Positions 30,201 to 39,729 of a DNA stretch of 64,000 bases are shown here, in pieces. The position numbers and the translations under genes were made by a program. The stretch is from Rhynchopus euleeides (Eukaryota > Euglenozoa > Diplonemea > Diplonemida > Diplonemidae). The notes under the pieces are model-generated. The model was given only the letters and a program-made list of their open reading frames with translations, did no database searches and was not told the DNA's origin. Every line of letters starts with the position of its first letter. The first letter of the stretch is position 1. The DNA is taken from contig OY723298.1 in NCBI GenBank assembly GCA_963210315.1, positions 558,001 to 622,000 on the forward strand, read 5' to 3'.

Positions 30201-33200
30201 ACGACTCCTTCACATCCTCCAGCAGCACAGGTGCTCCGATGCGGATGCCTGTCTCGAGGACACGCATGAAGTTGGGGTCGGATGGCTTTACTATGCGCAG
30301 CCCATTCGCCTTCTCGGTGTTGCGGATCCACACAGAGGCCTGTGCCTGCGGGTCGATGCATAGGGGCCACCTCTTTGCGGCGGAGATGATCGCGGCATTC
30401 TCGATGCTGAAGGAGTCGAGGGGGAGCCCGTCGATGCCCCACTGCCGCACCTTCACGGGGTCTGTGATTCTGTCGAGGGAGAAATTCGCAGCGCAGGGGA
30501 TTGCCAGCTCCTTGCAGACGTCTATCCAATGCGACACCATCTCGCTGCGGAATGCGGATGTGAACGGCCCGATGTAAGCAACACACCCTGCTGCCAGCAG
30601 GATGGTGCCGAGGAGGCGGTGCTTCTCATCCTGCAAGCTCTCCTTCGCCTCCACCCAGCGCTGCTGCTCGGAGGAGAGGCCATTCATCAGAGTTTCGGCG
30701 CGGCCTAATTTGACGACTGTCACGCGCTGCTGCTCCTCGAGAGACTCTTTCCGCTCGACAGCAGCTTCCATCTTGTCCTGCAGGGCTTTCACCTTCAGCT
30801 CCACCTCCTGGAGGCTGGCCTGTGCAGCGTGGAGTTTGGCGCGTGCTGCTTCCAGCTCCGCCTCGGCAACACGGAGCTGTTCCTTCTTCGGCTCGATGTG
30901 CTTCGCCACAGCGGAGTAGTTATCCATCGCCCTGACCCACAGGCAGAGGCTCATTGCCGCAACGCTCGACTTCTTCACGATATCCGGTTGGAACTCCGCA
31001 TTTTCGATGAAGGTTTGCAGCGCGGTGAGGGTGGCCTGCGAGACGTTGTCTTTGTCGTATTCACGGAGCCTCTCGATAAACCCGCTCTGCCCCATCATCT
31101 TCTTGGCGTTGTCCCAACCCGGCTTCTCCCCGAGGAGCAGCTGCACCGCCTCGATGACAAGCTTGACCCGAGAAGGGGGTGACGACATGCTTTTAATCTC
31201 GATGATATCACTCTTGTTGAGGCTCTTCAGCGCATCCAGAGCAGAGTAAAACGCCGGCATCGCCTTGTCCAACCCCTCCTGGCACTCATCCTTGATGCGG
31301 GCTGCGTTGTGCATTATCTTCTGCGTCTCCTCCTCGCTCTGCTTGCATGTCGCGCGGAGCACGTCCGCCTCGACCTGCTCCTCCTTCACAGTCTCCATCA
31401 GCTCTGTGGTTTCCACCTTCGCCTTCTCCAGCTCAGGCTGCATCTGGCGGAGGCTATCCTTCAGCTTATCGACTATCTCTTGGGTGGAGAACAGCTTCTC
31501 TAAACCCATAGCGTACTTCGAGAGGTTGATGTCTGTCTTCTCAGAGTGCTCATCAAGCATCTCCCGGTAGGACGAGAGGAGGGCAAGATATGACGTAGGC
31601 GTGGTGTGGTTGTACCTTTGGTGCTCCTGCAGAAACCTGTCGCTGCTGTCCTTCACATCCGTGTGGATCGCAACGCACAGCTTCGACAGCTTGTCGGATA
31701 GATCCGCCGCGGCGGGGATGGCTGACAGGGCCTTCCCCGCAACACTCATCAAGGCATCTTCAGGCCACTGCGTGAACCAGTCAATCGTCATGCAGTTCAC
31801 AAGCGAGGGGAACATGCGCAACCTCTCGCGGAATTTATCCCCGACAGGTGAGACAGCGAGGACAATCTTGAGGTATGACCTGCACCTCTGGGTGAACAGC
31901 GTCAGGAGGCCAGACCGAGTGAGGGGCTCCTCCCCAGAGCCCTGGGTGAGCGCGCTGAGCTTCATTACAATCCTCTCCGTGTCGTCGGATTGGAGGAGGT
32001 TTGGGACCTCCCCTGTGTTGAGGAGGTTGTTGATGTCCTCCAGCATCGCCTCGTCGATGATCTGCGTGTCAGTCAGGAGGAACGCAACGGGGGTTCCCCC
32101 CTGCCCCGCCTCCAGAACCAGCTCCTTCAAGTCATTCCGGAACTCCGTCAGGGTGTAGTTCTTCGAGATTGCAATCTTTGCGAGACGCACCTTGCAGATA
32201 TGCGCAGCGATGGTCGTCAGGCTCTGCCTCCCCGACCCACCCACCCCCACCAGCAGGGCGTGCCCCCTCGGCAAGCGGATCACTCTCGCGATTCGCGCCA
32301 GATGCTCCACAGCGCTTTTGAAATAGACAAGATCTATTGTCGATTTATGCTTCACTCGGTGCTCCTCCTGGCTCTTCACCGCGACAGACACAATACTGTC
32401 CTGACTCAACACCTCTTGGTACACCCTCTGTGGAAGAGCCTCGCCTGATCCGTCTTGAGGCGACCCGCCTTCCTCCCCATCAGTCTCCCTCCCACCCCCC
32501 TGTGGGGCCGGATCCTGCTCGATGAAGTCGCAGAAGAGGACCTGTGTGAGGGATTCGTCCCAGCTGTCCCCCAGGAGGCGCCGGAGGAGGTCCCACCACC
32601 AGGCCCGGTCGGCGTCATCCGTGAGCCTGTCGTGGAAAACCCGGGTGGCTTCGTGGCACCAGAGGCGGGTGAGCTGGTGGGCTGTCGAGGTTGTTTCCGG
32701 GGAGACCTCGAGTATCCCCTGGATAACCTTCCCGGTGTCACGGAGGTTGAATGTGTAGTGGCTCTTCGCGGGGATTGGAAGCATATTCGCAGACACCTCT
32801 TTGAAAACCTGGCAGGTGTAGGCTACGAGGGTCTGGGCCAGACCCGACATGCTATCACCCCACTGCCCGAGGAACCCTGAGAGGATCGAGGTGAATATAT
32901 TCCTCACGCTCCGCTCCGTCAGCTCCGGGGTTGCGATGAGGTGGAATCTCGAAGTGAGCCGCTTTGACATGTCACTCCTCCCACCCCCCGGGAGCCCACA
33001 GGCGCCTACCACCACGATGTCCTCCACGGCTTTGAAAACCAGCTTCTTCATGTCGTAGAAGCCGTTTTGTCCGATGACCTGCCTGACGAGCTCGATAGGT
33101 GGCGAAGCGCCGAAAAGCTCCAGGGCAGGCATGTTCATATCATCGAGGGAGAGGAGCATGCGTTTTCCAGGGGGAGCGCCGTAGAGTGCGTTTCGCTTTT

Positions 33201-36200
33201 TGTGGAGTTTTGACTCGAGTTTGTCCTGCAGATTCCTCGAAGAGGTCTGCGCGCTGAAGACGATGTCGAGGAATGCCCAGGAGGAGTCCGGGGCCCCCGC
33301 ATGGAGGGTGTCGAAGACAAAGGATTGAACCATCACGCTCTTCCCGACACCGGTGGGTCCATTCAGGAGGACGTGGGAGTTAACCTCCGTGAGGAGGGAC
33401 AGCAGCGAGGTGCACATGACAGTCTCCTGCGTCGGCACAACCAGGTCGTAGAAGCTGCACCCCACGCGGTACTCCCAATGGGGGATCTGCGCAGCCCAGG
33501 TGGTCCAACCCCCTGAGCTGAGATCCACCGACAGGCCGAAGAGGCCGGACACCCCACCTCCCCCTCCTCCGCCTTCCTCCCCCCCCGCCCCGCCTGCCTC
33601 AAACAGGGGCATGTCGCACACATCCGCGAGGTTCCGCGCTGCAAACTCCTGGAACCTCCCCCTCCCACTGTCCGTCACATTCGCACCAAGGGAGTAGATA
33701 TACGCCATGGCGTACAGCTTGCAGAAAACCTCCTTCTCTATGAGGTGATGGGGTGCCCGGTGGGATGCCCTCCCAGGGCTGTCCTGCGACGCCGTATCGC
33801 TGCTGCTGTGCGGTGTCAGCGGGATGTGCTGGGGGTCAACACCACCACCGCCTCCTCCTCCTCCTCCTCCACCCCTTGCAGACCCCGCTACGGAGGACTG
33901 CCCAGACGCTTCTCCAGAGGGGTGTGGGGGGCCCTCTTCATCGCTGCCGGTGGTGGCTGTCGCGGCGATGCTTTGGGGCAGAGCAAGCATGCCACCCCCA
34001 GCCTCTGCGGGATGTGGCGTGGCGTCGCCAGCAGCAGCATCCGCAACACACTGATGCCGGGTCAACCGGGCAAGGCTCTGCCGCCTGCTGGGGAGGGTCG
34101 CCATGCTTGCGGCACGCGAGGGGGCACCGAGGGCTCCCGACGGGTCATCCCCCTCGGGGCAGCCCACTCCCCGGATTTTGTTGTATCGCATGACGAGGGC
34201 CCGGAGGAGGTTGAGGAGAGAGATGACGAGCTGCACATCGCAGGATTTGATGGATTCGCTGCAATTCTTCCGGAGGAAATCCAGCGTGCCCGGGATGCAG
34301 GCCTCCAGGAGGGATGTGAGGAGCTGTGTGTCCCAGAGGTTGGCGTGGCGTTGGATGTCCGACTCGGCTACAGGGAGCCAACCCCCGTTGAGGTAGAAAG
34401 GTTCGATGAAGACCATCCCGCATCGCGAGACGGTGGCTGGGGAGGCGACCTTCAGGTCCTGCACCTCGAAGATGAAGGAGGCCTCCTGCGGCATCTTGAT
34501 CCGCTCCCCGTTGACGAGGCAGAGCATCCGGTTGTCATCCAGCACCGTGTTGAGGTTTTCGCTCCAGAGGGTGTCGACCGGCCCGTCGAAAACCATCCAC
34601 CTCCTCCCGGAGAGCTTGCCGTTGCTCGCCTCGTCGACAACACCCCTCGCGATTTTGCTGAATATCCCGTCGTGCCACTCCTGGGTCATGGGATTGACCT
34701 CCCCATAAAGCTCGCCCATCGTGATGCTCTTAGGGTTCAGCGTGCAGGAGACTACATCGTAAAACCCTTTGTTCGCCCCGCGTGCCCTCCGGTTGCCTCG
34801 GATAAGAGATGCCTTCAGGGTTTCGAGAAGAACCGACTTCCCTGTCATGGTCTGCCCCACGGTCATCACGCCGTGACGCACCGTGATGGTGTCGTAGAGC
34901 TGAACCACCTTGTCGATAAAGGTTGGAACCGGTTGATATCCCCCCCGCTTCAGCGAGTCGATGATAAGGCGGACGAGCTGCTCATTCGGGCTGTCCCGAG
35001 CGATTGTCTCAGGGAAGAGGTCGGTAATGAGCGCGGCAAACAGGGCTGTGTCTTCGCAGAGGAACTTCGGGATGTTGGAGTCACGCATCGCCTTGATCAG
35101 CAGCATCGCCTCGCTCTCTGTAGGAGAGGCACGCTTCAACGACCCTGCGCAGACAAGGATCGACTTCACAGCGCGCATGCCAAAGTCATAATGGTCCTGC
35201 TTGGAGAGCTGCTCGGAGGACAGCTTGTAGAGTTGAACCATCTTCCTCGCGAGAGTGCTCGCCCCGAGGAAACCCTCTGAAAAGAACATCACCTCCGCGA
35301 TAAGGGAGTAGTCGGGGATCATCATACACACAGGGCGGAACAAAGCCTTCAAATTGTCAGGCAGCTCCGTCCGCCCGGCATAGCCGGGGTTCATCGTGAT
35401 GAACACGCCGAAGTTTTTATTCAGGTTGATATGCCGCCCGGTGAACATAATAGACGCCTTCCCTGCACCGAGCGCAGCGGTGATCTCCAGCATCTGCTGC
35501 GCCACGACGGAAAGCACCTCCAGGGGGATTCTGTTGAACTCATCGAAGCAGGCCCACGCCCCGGCCTGCGCCAGCCCGCTGAACATCTGGGACATCATCC
35601 TGTGGTTCAGCCCATCGGAGCAGTTGAACACGACAACCTGCCTTGCAAGCGCCTTGCCCAAATCCTTCACACTCTCCGTCTTCCCGGTGCCTGCGGGGCC
35701 CTGGGGCGCCGCGCCAAGGTTCATCGAGAGAGCACCCGTGCAGGTTAGGAAGGCACGGTCCGTCAGAGGTGTGATAACCAGCCTGCCCTGCGCCCCGAGG
35801 TATTCATACCCGTAGATGAAGTCTGCAGAGCAGTGCCTGATGATGCAGTCACTCCCATCCTCATAATAGCGGAGCTGGCGTGCCCACTCGAAGTCCTCCA
35901 CGGTGGTGATGTTTTTCTCAATCAGCCCCGCGGTGCAATCCCTGGCATGGACGTCGATGAGAATCACGGTGCAGACAACACCCCTCTGTATACCAGACAG
36001 GTCCTGCTCAACGAGGTTCACCGTCTCCGCCAGCTGCTCTTTGTAACCCACGAGATACTCGGGGAGGCTGTGTGAGGCGATGGCCTCCTCCACCTCTGCA
36101 GTCCACATCAGCATGTCGATGCATGTGACGCTCTGCGCAGGGTGCCCGAAGAACCACGCGGCCCGCCCCTCCCTCCCTGTATACCCCCGCAGGGCGCGGA

Positions 36201-39200
36201 AGAGACACTCCCTCACGGTGACCTTCATGGTGCTCTCGATGCGCAGCAGCCAATTCTCCACACCTCCCACAGGCAGGATGGGTGTTTCAAAGGGGACACG
36301 TTCACCCTCCGTTGCGATCATCGTGGTGATGACCGCTGGTGGGGGTTCGCCATCGGAGTCAGCCTCATCACCCTCGGGAGGGGAGGTGGCAGGAGAGGTG
36401 TTGTGCTGTGGAGCCCCGAAGCCTACCTGCTTTATGTTGTCGAAAATCTTGGCGAGGTGTGGCTGGATTGCAGCTGCGTTCCGGACGTCCGACAGGATTG
36501 ACAGCAGCTCGTCGTTGGAGAGGAAGTAGAAACGGGGGAAGACGGCACGCTTCTTCTCCAGATATGACTCGAGCCGCTTCTGGATTACATCCAGCTCCTT
36601 GTTGGCTCTCTGCAGCATCTTGAGGCATTCCGCCTTCGATGCAACGAGAATGACCAACTCCTTTGAATGCGTCTCCTCACAGAGGCCTTTAAACTCCGCA
36701 TCGATCGACGCAAACATCGCAGCCTCCTCGGGAAGCTGCTCGTGGATATCGGGGGAGCTGAATATGAACTCCAGATAAATCCAACTCTTTTGCACCTGCA
36801 GCCACTCCTCCAGGCAGTCCGAAACGACTTGAAGCTTCACAGCCCACTCCTCCACTGCGGAGGAAACACCTGAGATGAACCTCGAAGCCAGGAGCGCCTG
36901 CACCTGCACCTGGTGGTCATCAAGCTGCTGGATAACCTCATCGACCCTCCCCAGGACATAGGAACCTGAGGAGTGCTGTGTCAGCTCAAACTTTGTGCTC
37001 CCCCATGCCGCCTCTATATCGCTGATGTTGCACTGTATGCCGTACTCCCCTGCGGCGATCACTGCAATCTGCTCGCATGTCGAGGTGTTTTCGTGGATTT
37101 TCAGGGCCAGCAGATCCTTCATGGTGAGCTGCGTCGCATCTTCCCACGCATCCAGCCCACACCCTGTCAGAATCGAATTCCAATGCCTCGAGTTCATCGC
37201 CGGGGAAGAGAGCTGCCTGTAGAGCGGCAGGATCTCCATATCGCCTTCGATACGCTTGAGGAGGCGCTGGCAAACCAGGTCATCCGGTTCAGGCATCGAG
37301 GAAGCGATGGTGTGGCAGAGGGTGTGGAAATTATCGATGGATTCGCCGAGCGCCTCGATGTCAATCTCGCTCTGCGCGAGGCTGAGGGAGGTGTCCGAGA
37401 GCTGTTCGTATTCACGCAGGGTCTTCCAGATCTCAACCCGTTTGCCCAGAACCCAGCTGGCGTGGTCGAGCTCCTCCCAGGACGCCACGTCGAAGCCACA
37501 GAGCTTCTGATAGGAGGTGCATGTGTCGCCCGCCGCGCGCAGCTTGTCTATCGCATCGCTCTCCACCGAGAGAAGCTCCAACACCTCAGAGGGGTCTTCC
37601 GCAGGCGAGACAAACGCACCCTGCGACAGCTTTGACGACTTCTCCCTGAGCTGATCCTTCAGCCCCTGCACCCTGGATGTGAGAGCCTCCTTGCGGTCCG
37701 CCAGAGCCTTCTCCGCAAAGTCCTCCGCGTCCCCCAGGGAGGCAAGGTACTGCTCCCGCAGAGGAGGCTTCGGGGGTGGCGGGGCAGGCTTTGCCTTTGC
37801 AGCCTTCTCCGCAGAGCCCCCCTGCTCTGCGGGTGGCGGCGGTGTGGGAGGTGGCGGCGGCGGCTCGTTCCCATCGATGTGGAGCGCGGTGTGGAGCTGG
37901 GTGACGTCGTCGGGGCAGGGGCTGAAGCTCGACTCGATAACCTCGTGGAGGTGCTGCACCTCGTCGGTCTTGGTGAGGATTGCCTCTGTCTTGCCCTGCA
38001 CTGCATGGAGGCTGTCAAGCCATGCCGCCCAGTCATCCAGCTGGGTGTGCCTCTGGTGGAGAGTCGTAAGGCATTCGAGGATTTCCGCCTTTATCCGCGT
38101 CGCCCTCACCCGGGTCACCTCGACAAGAGCCTGTTGAACCCACGCGTTGATGACAGTCAACCCAGGGAGGAGAGAGGAACGCAGCGCCGCGTGGTTCACC
38201 CGAATCACCCCGATATGCACGTTGCTCAGCTTCACCTTCAGAGCACGGTTCGCCTCCCCGATGCAGCCAAACACCTCTTTGAAGTCACCCACCGTCACCA
38301 GATCCATGTTGGAAACCCAGGTTTCCTTCTGGAGGGGCCAGTCGCGGGCACCCCAGTCGACCCACCGCTTCACCTCCCCGAGGCTCTCTGCGTAATCCAC
38401 TGTGATGCCGAACGTGCGATCCACCGCAGCGTGGATGCGGCTCTCCAGGTGGCGGAAGGGCTGCGCCTCCGCCACAAGGGAAGACACCTGTGGGGCGGCC
38501 TCCGCAACAGCCTCAGACACCGCGGCTGTCGCGCCGTGAAATGCGTTGAGGATTGTGCTGCTGAAGGCATCTCGAGTGGGGATGACGAGGTATCCATCAG
38601 CCGCAATCTCCACCCTGCTCCGGAGGAGCAGGTGGGGCTGCGCCCCACCTGCTGCGTGCTTCAGATCCTCGCAGAGGCTGACGAGCCTGCCGGACCACTC
38701 CATGCAGTGCTGCACCGACTTCTCCGACACGACCATCCTGCACACCCGGTCCAGCTTCCGCGCCACAACCGCATTCCGCAGAATCCGCTGCAGATGCGCC
38801 GCGTTGACGCCCCCATCTTCCCCCGCACGCCCCCCCTCTTCCTCACCCTGCATCTGCTCTGCGTCAGCCCCTGGTGGGGGACTGTCGTCTGTCAGCTGGG
38901 CCACCGCCTGCTGCACCACCTGCAGGGCATCGGAGGTAAACTTTGTGAGGGAGCCGACGGCCTGGCTCTGGGAGATGCGCTGTGCCTCGGCGAACTCCTC
39001 AAAGGAGCACTCCCGGTGGGTGCCGCGGTCTGTCATGCAGAGCGCCAGGTTGAGGAGGGGCGTGTGCGCCGCGTCGTGGAGGATGCGGTGGACGCTGCGG
39101 ATGCAGGGGCCAGCTGTGGAGTGGAGTAACATCACCCTGCCGTGCAGCTGCCGCCTCGCGTAGTGAAATGCGCTCCGCCGGATCCCGCTACGCCACCTGG

Positions 39201-39717
39201 CAAGGGCGCGGCGGAGAGGGAGCTGCCGGAAGAACCTGCATCCGGCAACACGGCTCCACACGTCACGCTCCCGCTGCCACTCCTCAAGGGTCATCTCGGT
39301 AGGGGGGAGGGAGCCCACGGAGTGCAGCACGGAGCCCTGCGAGACAAGCCATTTCTGCGGGGCGAAGAGGTGCGGCAGTGTTGTCGTGAGGTCCAGAGGG
39401 CCCGGGCGTGGCTGCGCGAAGTCAGGGCAGAGGAGGACGTCGGAGGGGGACAGCGTGGTGGTGGTGGTGGTAGTGTTGTCGGAGCGGAGTGACTGCAGGA
39501 GGGCGTCGACGCCGCCGGGAGGGAGGGTCGGGGGTGGCGGGGTGGCGCCGAGGGGCTCCAGGTGTGCCGGGGGGTGGCGGCCCGGGGGGGGCGGTGGCGG
39601 GGTGGCGGCATAGTGCTGCAGGGGTTTGATCAGCTGCGCGCGGTAGGCGGATTCACTCTTCGGCCGTGGGCGGCTCCCCCGCTTCGCCGGCTGGAATGTG
39701 CTGTCGCTGCCGTGCAT
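27244..39717 (-). CDS. DNAH: Axonemal (inner-arm type) dynein heavy chain
   Basis: 4157 residues in one unbroken exon, from the ATG at 39717 (MHGSDSTFQPAKRGS), chosen because a pyrimidine tract with TTTGCAG ends 12 bases upstream. The order is standard: N-terminal tail with a Pro-rich start, linker, six AAA modules, stalk and C-terminal domain ending HWVLRGAALLCMLDD. P-loops: AAA1 GPAGTGKTES (about 1340), AAA2 GQTMTGKS (about 1620), AAA3 GPTGVGKS (about 2120), AAA4 GVGGSGRQSL (about 2490). Stalk coiled coils lie near 2740-3040. Length and pattern fit the single-headed DNAH3/7/12 group of inner-arm motors, which bend the axoneme; the exact paralogue is not settled. A low-complexity insert of about 140 residues (near 1855-1995, Ser/Gly-rich with poly-Gly) separates AAA2 from AAA3. 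Confidence 0.95.
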   Translation of the reverse strand: MHGSDSTFQPAKRGSRPRPKSESAYRAQLIKPLQHYAATPPPPPPGRHPPAHLEPLGATPPPPTLPPGGVDALLQSLRSDNTTTTTTTLSPSDVLLCPDFAQPRPGPLDLTTTLPHLFAPQKWLVSQGSVLHSVGSLPPTEMTLEEWQRERDVWSRVAGCRFFRQLPLRRALARWRSGIRRSAFHYARRQLHGRVMLLHSTAGPCIRSVHRILHDAAHTPLLNLALCMTDRGTHRECSFEEFAEAQRISQSQAVGSLTKFTSDALQVVQQAVAQLTDDSPPPGADAEQMQGEEEGGRAGEDGGVNAAHLQRILRNAVVARKLDRVCRMVVSEKSVQHCMEWSGRLVSLCEDLKHAAGGAQPHLLLRSRVEIAADGYLVIPTRDAFSSTILNAFHGATAAVSEAVAEAAPQVSSLVAEAQPFRHLESRIHAAVDRTFGITVDYAESLGEVKRWVDWGARDWPLQKETWVSNMDLVTVGDFKEVFGCIGEANRALKVKLSNVHIGVIRVNHAALRSSLLPGLTVINAWVQQALVEVTRVRATRIKAEILECLTTLHQRHTQLDDWAAWLDSLHAVQGKTEAILTKTDEVQHLHEVIESSFSPCPDDVTQLHTALHIDGNEPPPPPPTPPPPAEQGGSAEKAAKAKPAPPPPKPPLREQYLASLGDAEDFAEKALADRKEALTSRVQGLKDQLREKSSKLSQGAFVSPAEDPSEVLELLSVESDAIDKLRAAGDTCTSYQKLCGFDVASWEELDHASWVLGKRVEIWKTLREYEQLSDTSLSLAQSEIDIEALGESIDNFHTLCHTIASSMPEPDDLVCQRLLKRIEGDMEILPLYRQLSSPAMNSRHWNSILTGCGLDAWEDATQLTMKDLLALKIHENTSTCEQIAVIAAGEYGIQCNISDIEAAWGSTKFELTQHSSGSYVLGRVDEVIQQLDDHQVQVQALLASRFISGVSSAVEEWAVKLQVVSDCLEEWLQVQKSWIYLEFIFSSPDIHEQLPEEAAMFASIDAEFKGLCEETHSKELVILVASKAECLKMLQRANKELDVIQKRLESYLEKKRAVFPRFYFLSNDELLSILSDVRNAAAIQPHLAKIFDNIKQVGFGAPQHNTSPATSPPEGDEADSDGEPPPAVITTMIATEGERVPFETPILPVGGVENWLLRIESTMKVTVRECLFRALRGYTGREGRAAWFFGHPAQSVTCIDMLMWTAEVEEAIASHSLPEYLVGYKEQLAETVNLVEQDLSGIQRGVVCTVILIDVHARDCTAGLIEKNITTVEDFEWARQLRYYEDGSDCIIRHCSADFIYGYEYLGAQGRLVITPLTDRAFLTCTGALSMNLGAAPQGPAGTGKTESVKDLGKALARQVVVFNCSDGLNHRMMSQMFSGLAQAGAWACFDEFNRIPLEVLSVVAQQMLEITAALGAGKASIMFTGRHINLNKNFGVFITMNPGYAGRTELPDNLKALFRPVCMMIPDYSLIAEVMFFSEGFLGASTLARKMVQLYKLSSEQLSKQDHYDFGMRAVKSILVCAGSLKRASPTESEAMLLIKAMRDSNIPKFLCEDTALFAALITDLFPETIARDSPNEQLVRLIIDSLKRGGYQPVPTFIDKVVQLYDTITVRHGVMTVGQTMTGKSVLLETLKASLIRGNRRARGANKGFYDVVSCTLNPKSITMGELYGEVNPMTQEWHDGIFSKIARGVVDEASNGKLSGRRWMVFDGPVDTLWSENLNTVLDDNRMLCLVNGERIKMPQEASFIFEVQDLKVASPATVSRCGMVFIEPFYLNGGWLPVAESDIQRHANLWDTQLLTSLLEACIPGTLDFLRKNCSESIKSCDVQLVISLLNLLRALVMRYNKIRGVGCPEGDDPSGALGAPSRAASMATLPSRRQSLARLTRHQCVADAAAGDATPHPAEAGGGMLALPQSIAATATTGSDEEGPPHPSGEASGQSSVAGSARGGGGGGGGGGGVDPQHIPLTPHSSSDTASQDSPGRASHRAPHHLIEKEVFCKLYAMAYIYSLGANVTDSGRGRFQEFAARNLADVCDMPLFEAGGAGGEEGGGGGGGVSGLFGLSVDLSSGGWTTWAAQIPHWEYRVGCSFYDLVVPTQETVMCTSLLSLLTEVNSHVLLNGPTGVGKSVMVQSFVFDTLHAGAPDSSWAFLDIVFSAQTSSRNLQDKLESKLHKKRNALYGAPPGKRMLLSLDDMNMPALELFGASPPIELVRQVIGQNGFYDMKKLVFKAVEDIVVVGACGLPGGGRSDMSKRLTSRFHLIATPELTERSVRNIFTSILSGFLGQWGDSMSGLAQTLVAYTCQVFKEVSANMLPIPAKSHYTFNLRDTGKVIQGILEVSPETTSTAHQLTRLWCHEATRVFHDRLTDDADRAWWWDLLRRLLGDSWDESLTQVLFCDFIEQDPAPQGGGRETDGEEGGSPQDGSGEALPQRVYQEVLSQDSIVSVAVKSQEEHRVKHKSTIDLVYFKSAVEHLARIARVIRLPRGHALLVGVGGSGRQSLTTIAAHICKVRLAKIAISKNYTLTEFRNDLKELVLEAGQGGTPVAFLLTDTQIIDEAMLEDINNLLNTGEVPNLLQSDDTERIVMKLSALTQGSGEEPLTRSGLLTLFTQRCRSYLKIVLAVSPVGDKFRERLRMFPSLVNCMTIDWFTQWPEDALMSVAGKALSAIPAAADLSDKLSKLCVAIHTDVKDSSDRFLQEHQRYNHTTPTSYLALLSSYREMLDEHSEKTDINLSKYAMGLEKLFSTQEIVDKLKDSLRQMQPELEKAKVETTELMETVKEEQVEADVLRATCKQSEEETQKIMHNAARIKDECQEGLDKAMPAFYSALDALKSLNKSDIIEIKSMSSPPSRVKLVIEAVQLLLGEKPGWDNAKKMMGQSGFIERLREYDKDNVSQATLTALQTFIENAEFQPDIVKKSSVAAMSLCLWVRAMDNYSAVAKHIEPKKEQLRVAEAELEAARAKLHAAQASLQEVELKVKALQDKMEAAVERKESLEEQQRVTVVKLGRAETLMNGLSSEQQRWVEAKESLQDEKHRLLGTILLAAGCVAYIGPFTSAFRSEMVSHWIDVCKELAIPCAANFSLDRITDPVKVRQWGIDGLPLDSFSIENAAIISAAKRWPLCIDPQAQASVWIRNTEKANGLRIVKPSDPNFMRVLETGIRIGAPVLLEDVKESFDPSLEPVLQRSTYKSPDGRLLLKLGDQEVDYDPNFRLIITTKLPNPHYLPEVQIKVTVVNFTVTPKGLEDQLLADVVRCEREDLQRQQDGMVVQIAQAKDQLASIENNILQLLAAATGNILDDEVLINTLSDSKVTAASISDNLQQVERTSAEISEAREKYRPVAARGSALYTSISTAASMSHMYQYSLDFFKALFNMTLRRTEQVPDVFERVSLLIPAITLDTYKAVCRGLFERDKPIFAFLVAIEVIRSQGGLSPDEWRCFLSGGTGGSLRDVLQEIESVASLPGLCESILTDASGAWAGWKAGDTPHCTPLPDPFGSLTAWQRLLVLRALRQDKVVFGVTEVAREVLGEEFADSPPFDLQGAFGDSAPATPLILVLTAGTDPTSIFLEFAEEKGFQEKKLMLSLGQDQGTKAEQLIKQGASEGQWVYLQNCHVYGSWMPSLERALETLCLKPGEIHPDFRLWLTTMPSDSFPVSILQNGVKITREPPRGLRANIRGSFNAIVKNTSWGSATPEWRTLIYCLTFFHGIIQERRRYGALGWNVRYEWSDSDLHASVLTLQTYLADTASCSEIPWAGLEYLTGVIHYGGRVTDFIDLKCLQALLKRYVSPEVLSGDNGHNFSDDGVYRVPPSGELSDEAQVRSLLTALPGIEMPEVFGLHSNADIVLDRNSSKRVLSVLAGSASSQSGSSSDGAKLNEVVTQIQGALPQPVDTSSSHPDTYAVQGDTIVPLGTFCRQEISVMNSLVSRVSSSLRELRSVLRGEAIMSSDMERMVTAVLLNRVPDAWHKGGYLSLKGLASWVRDTCQRVEALRRWNDSGPPERYWVPGYFFPQGFMTALLQTYSRKHRVPIDEVVFGFTVLSPEADVAGLQGAVTFGYFLEGAAWDAAAGSLRESTRGQLFTEMPDILLQPVRKAKGGAVGGAQRGGSSTAMHACPLYKTSSRAGSLSTTGLSTNFVLSVDLPTGAYPMSHWVLRGAALLCMLDD

Positions 39718-39724
39718 AGGGCAT
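39653..39724 (-). promoter_or_regulatory. Upstream ORF overlapping the dynein start
   Basis: An out-of-frame ATG seven bases before the dynein ATG opens a 23-codon ORF (MPYARQRQHIPAG...) that ends inside the dynein coding region. If the TTTGCAG at about 39728 is the acceptor, this would be the first ATG, only a few bases from the mature 5' end or leader. It could lower or gate dynein translation. Confidence 0.3.
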
Positions 39725-39729
39725 TGCCT

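Noticed and set aside
33745..35280. 511-codon plus-strand ORF opposite dynein
   Set aside because: Antisense shadow of the dynein AAA region, no domain of its own.
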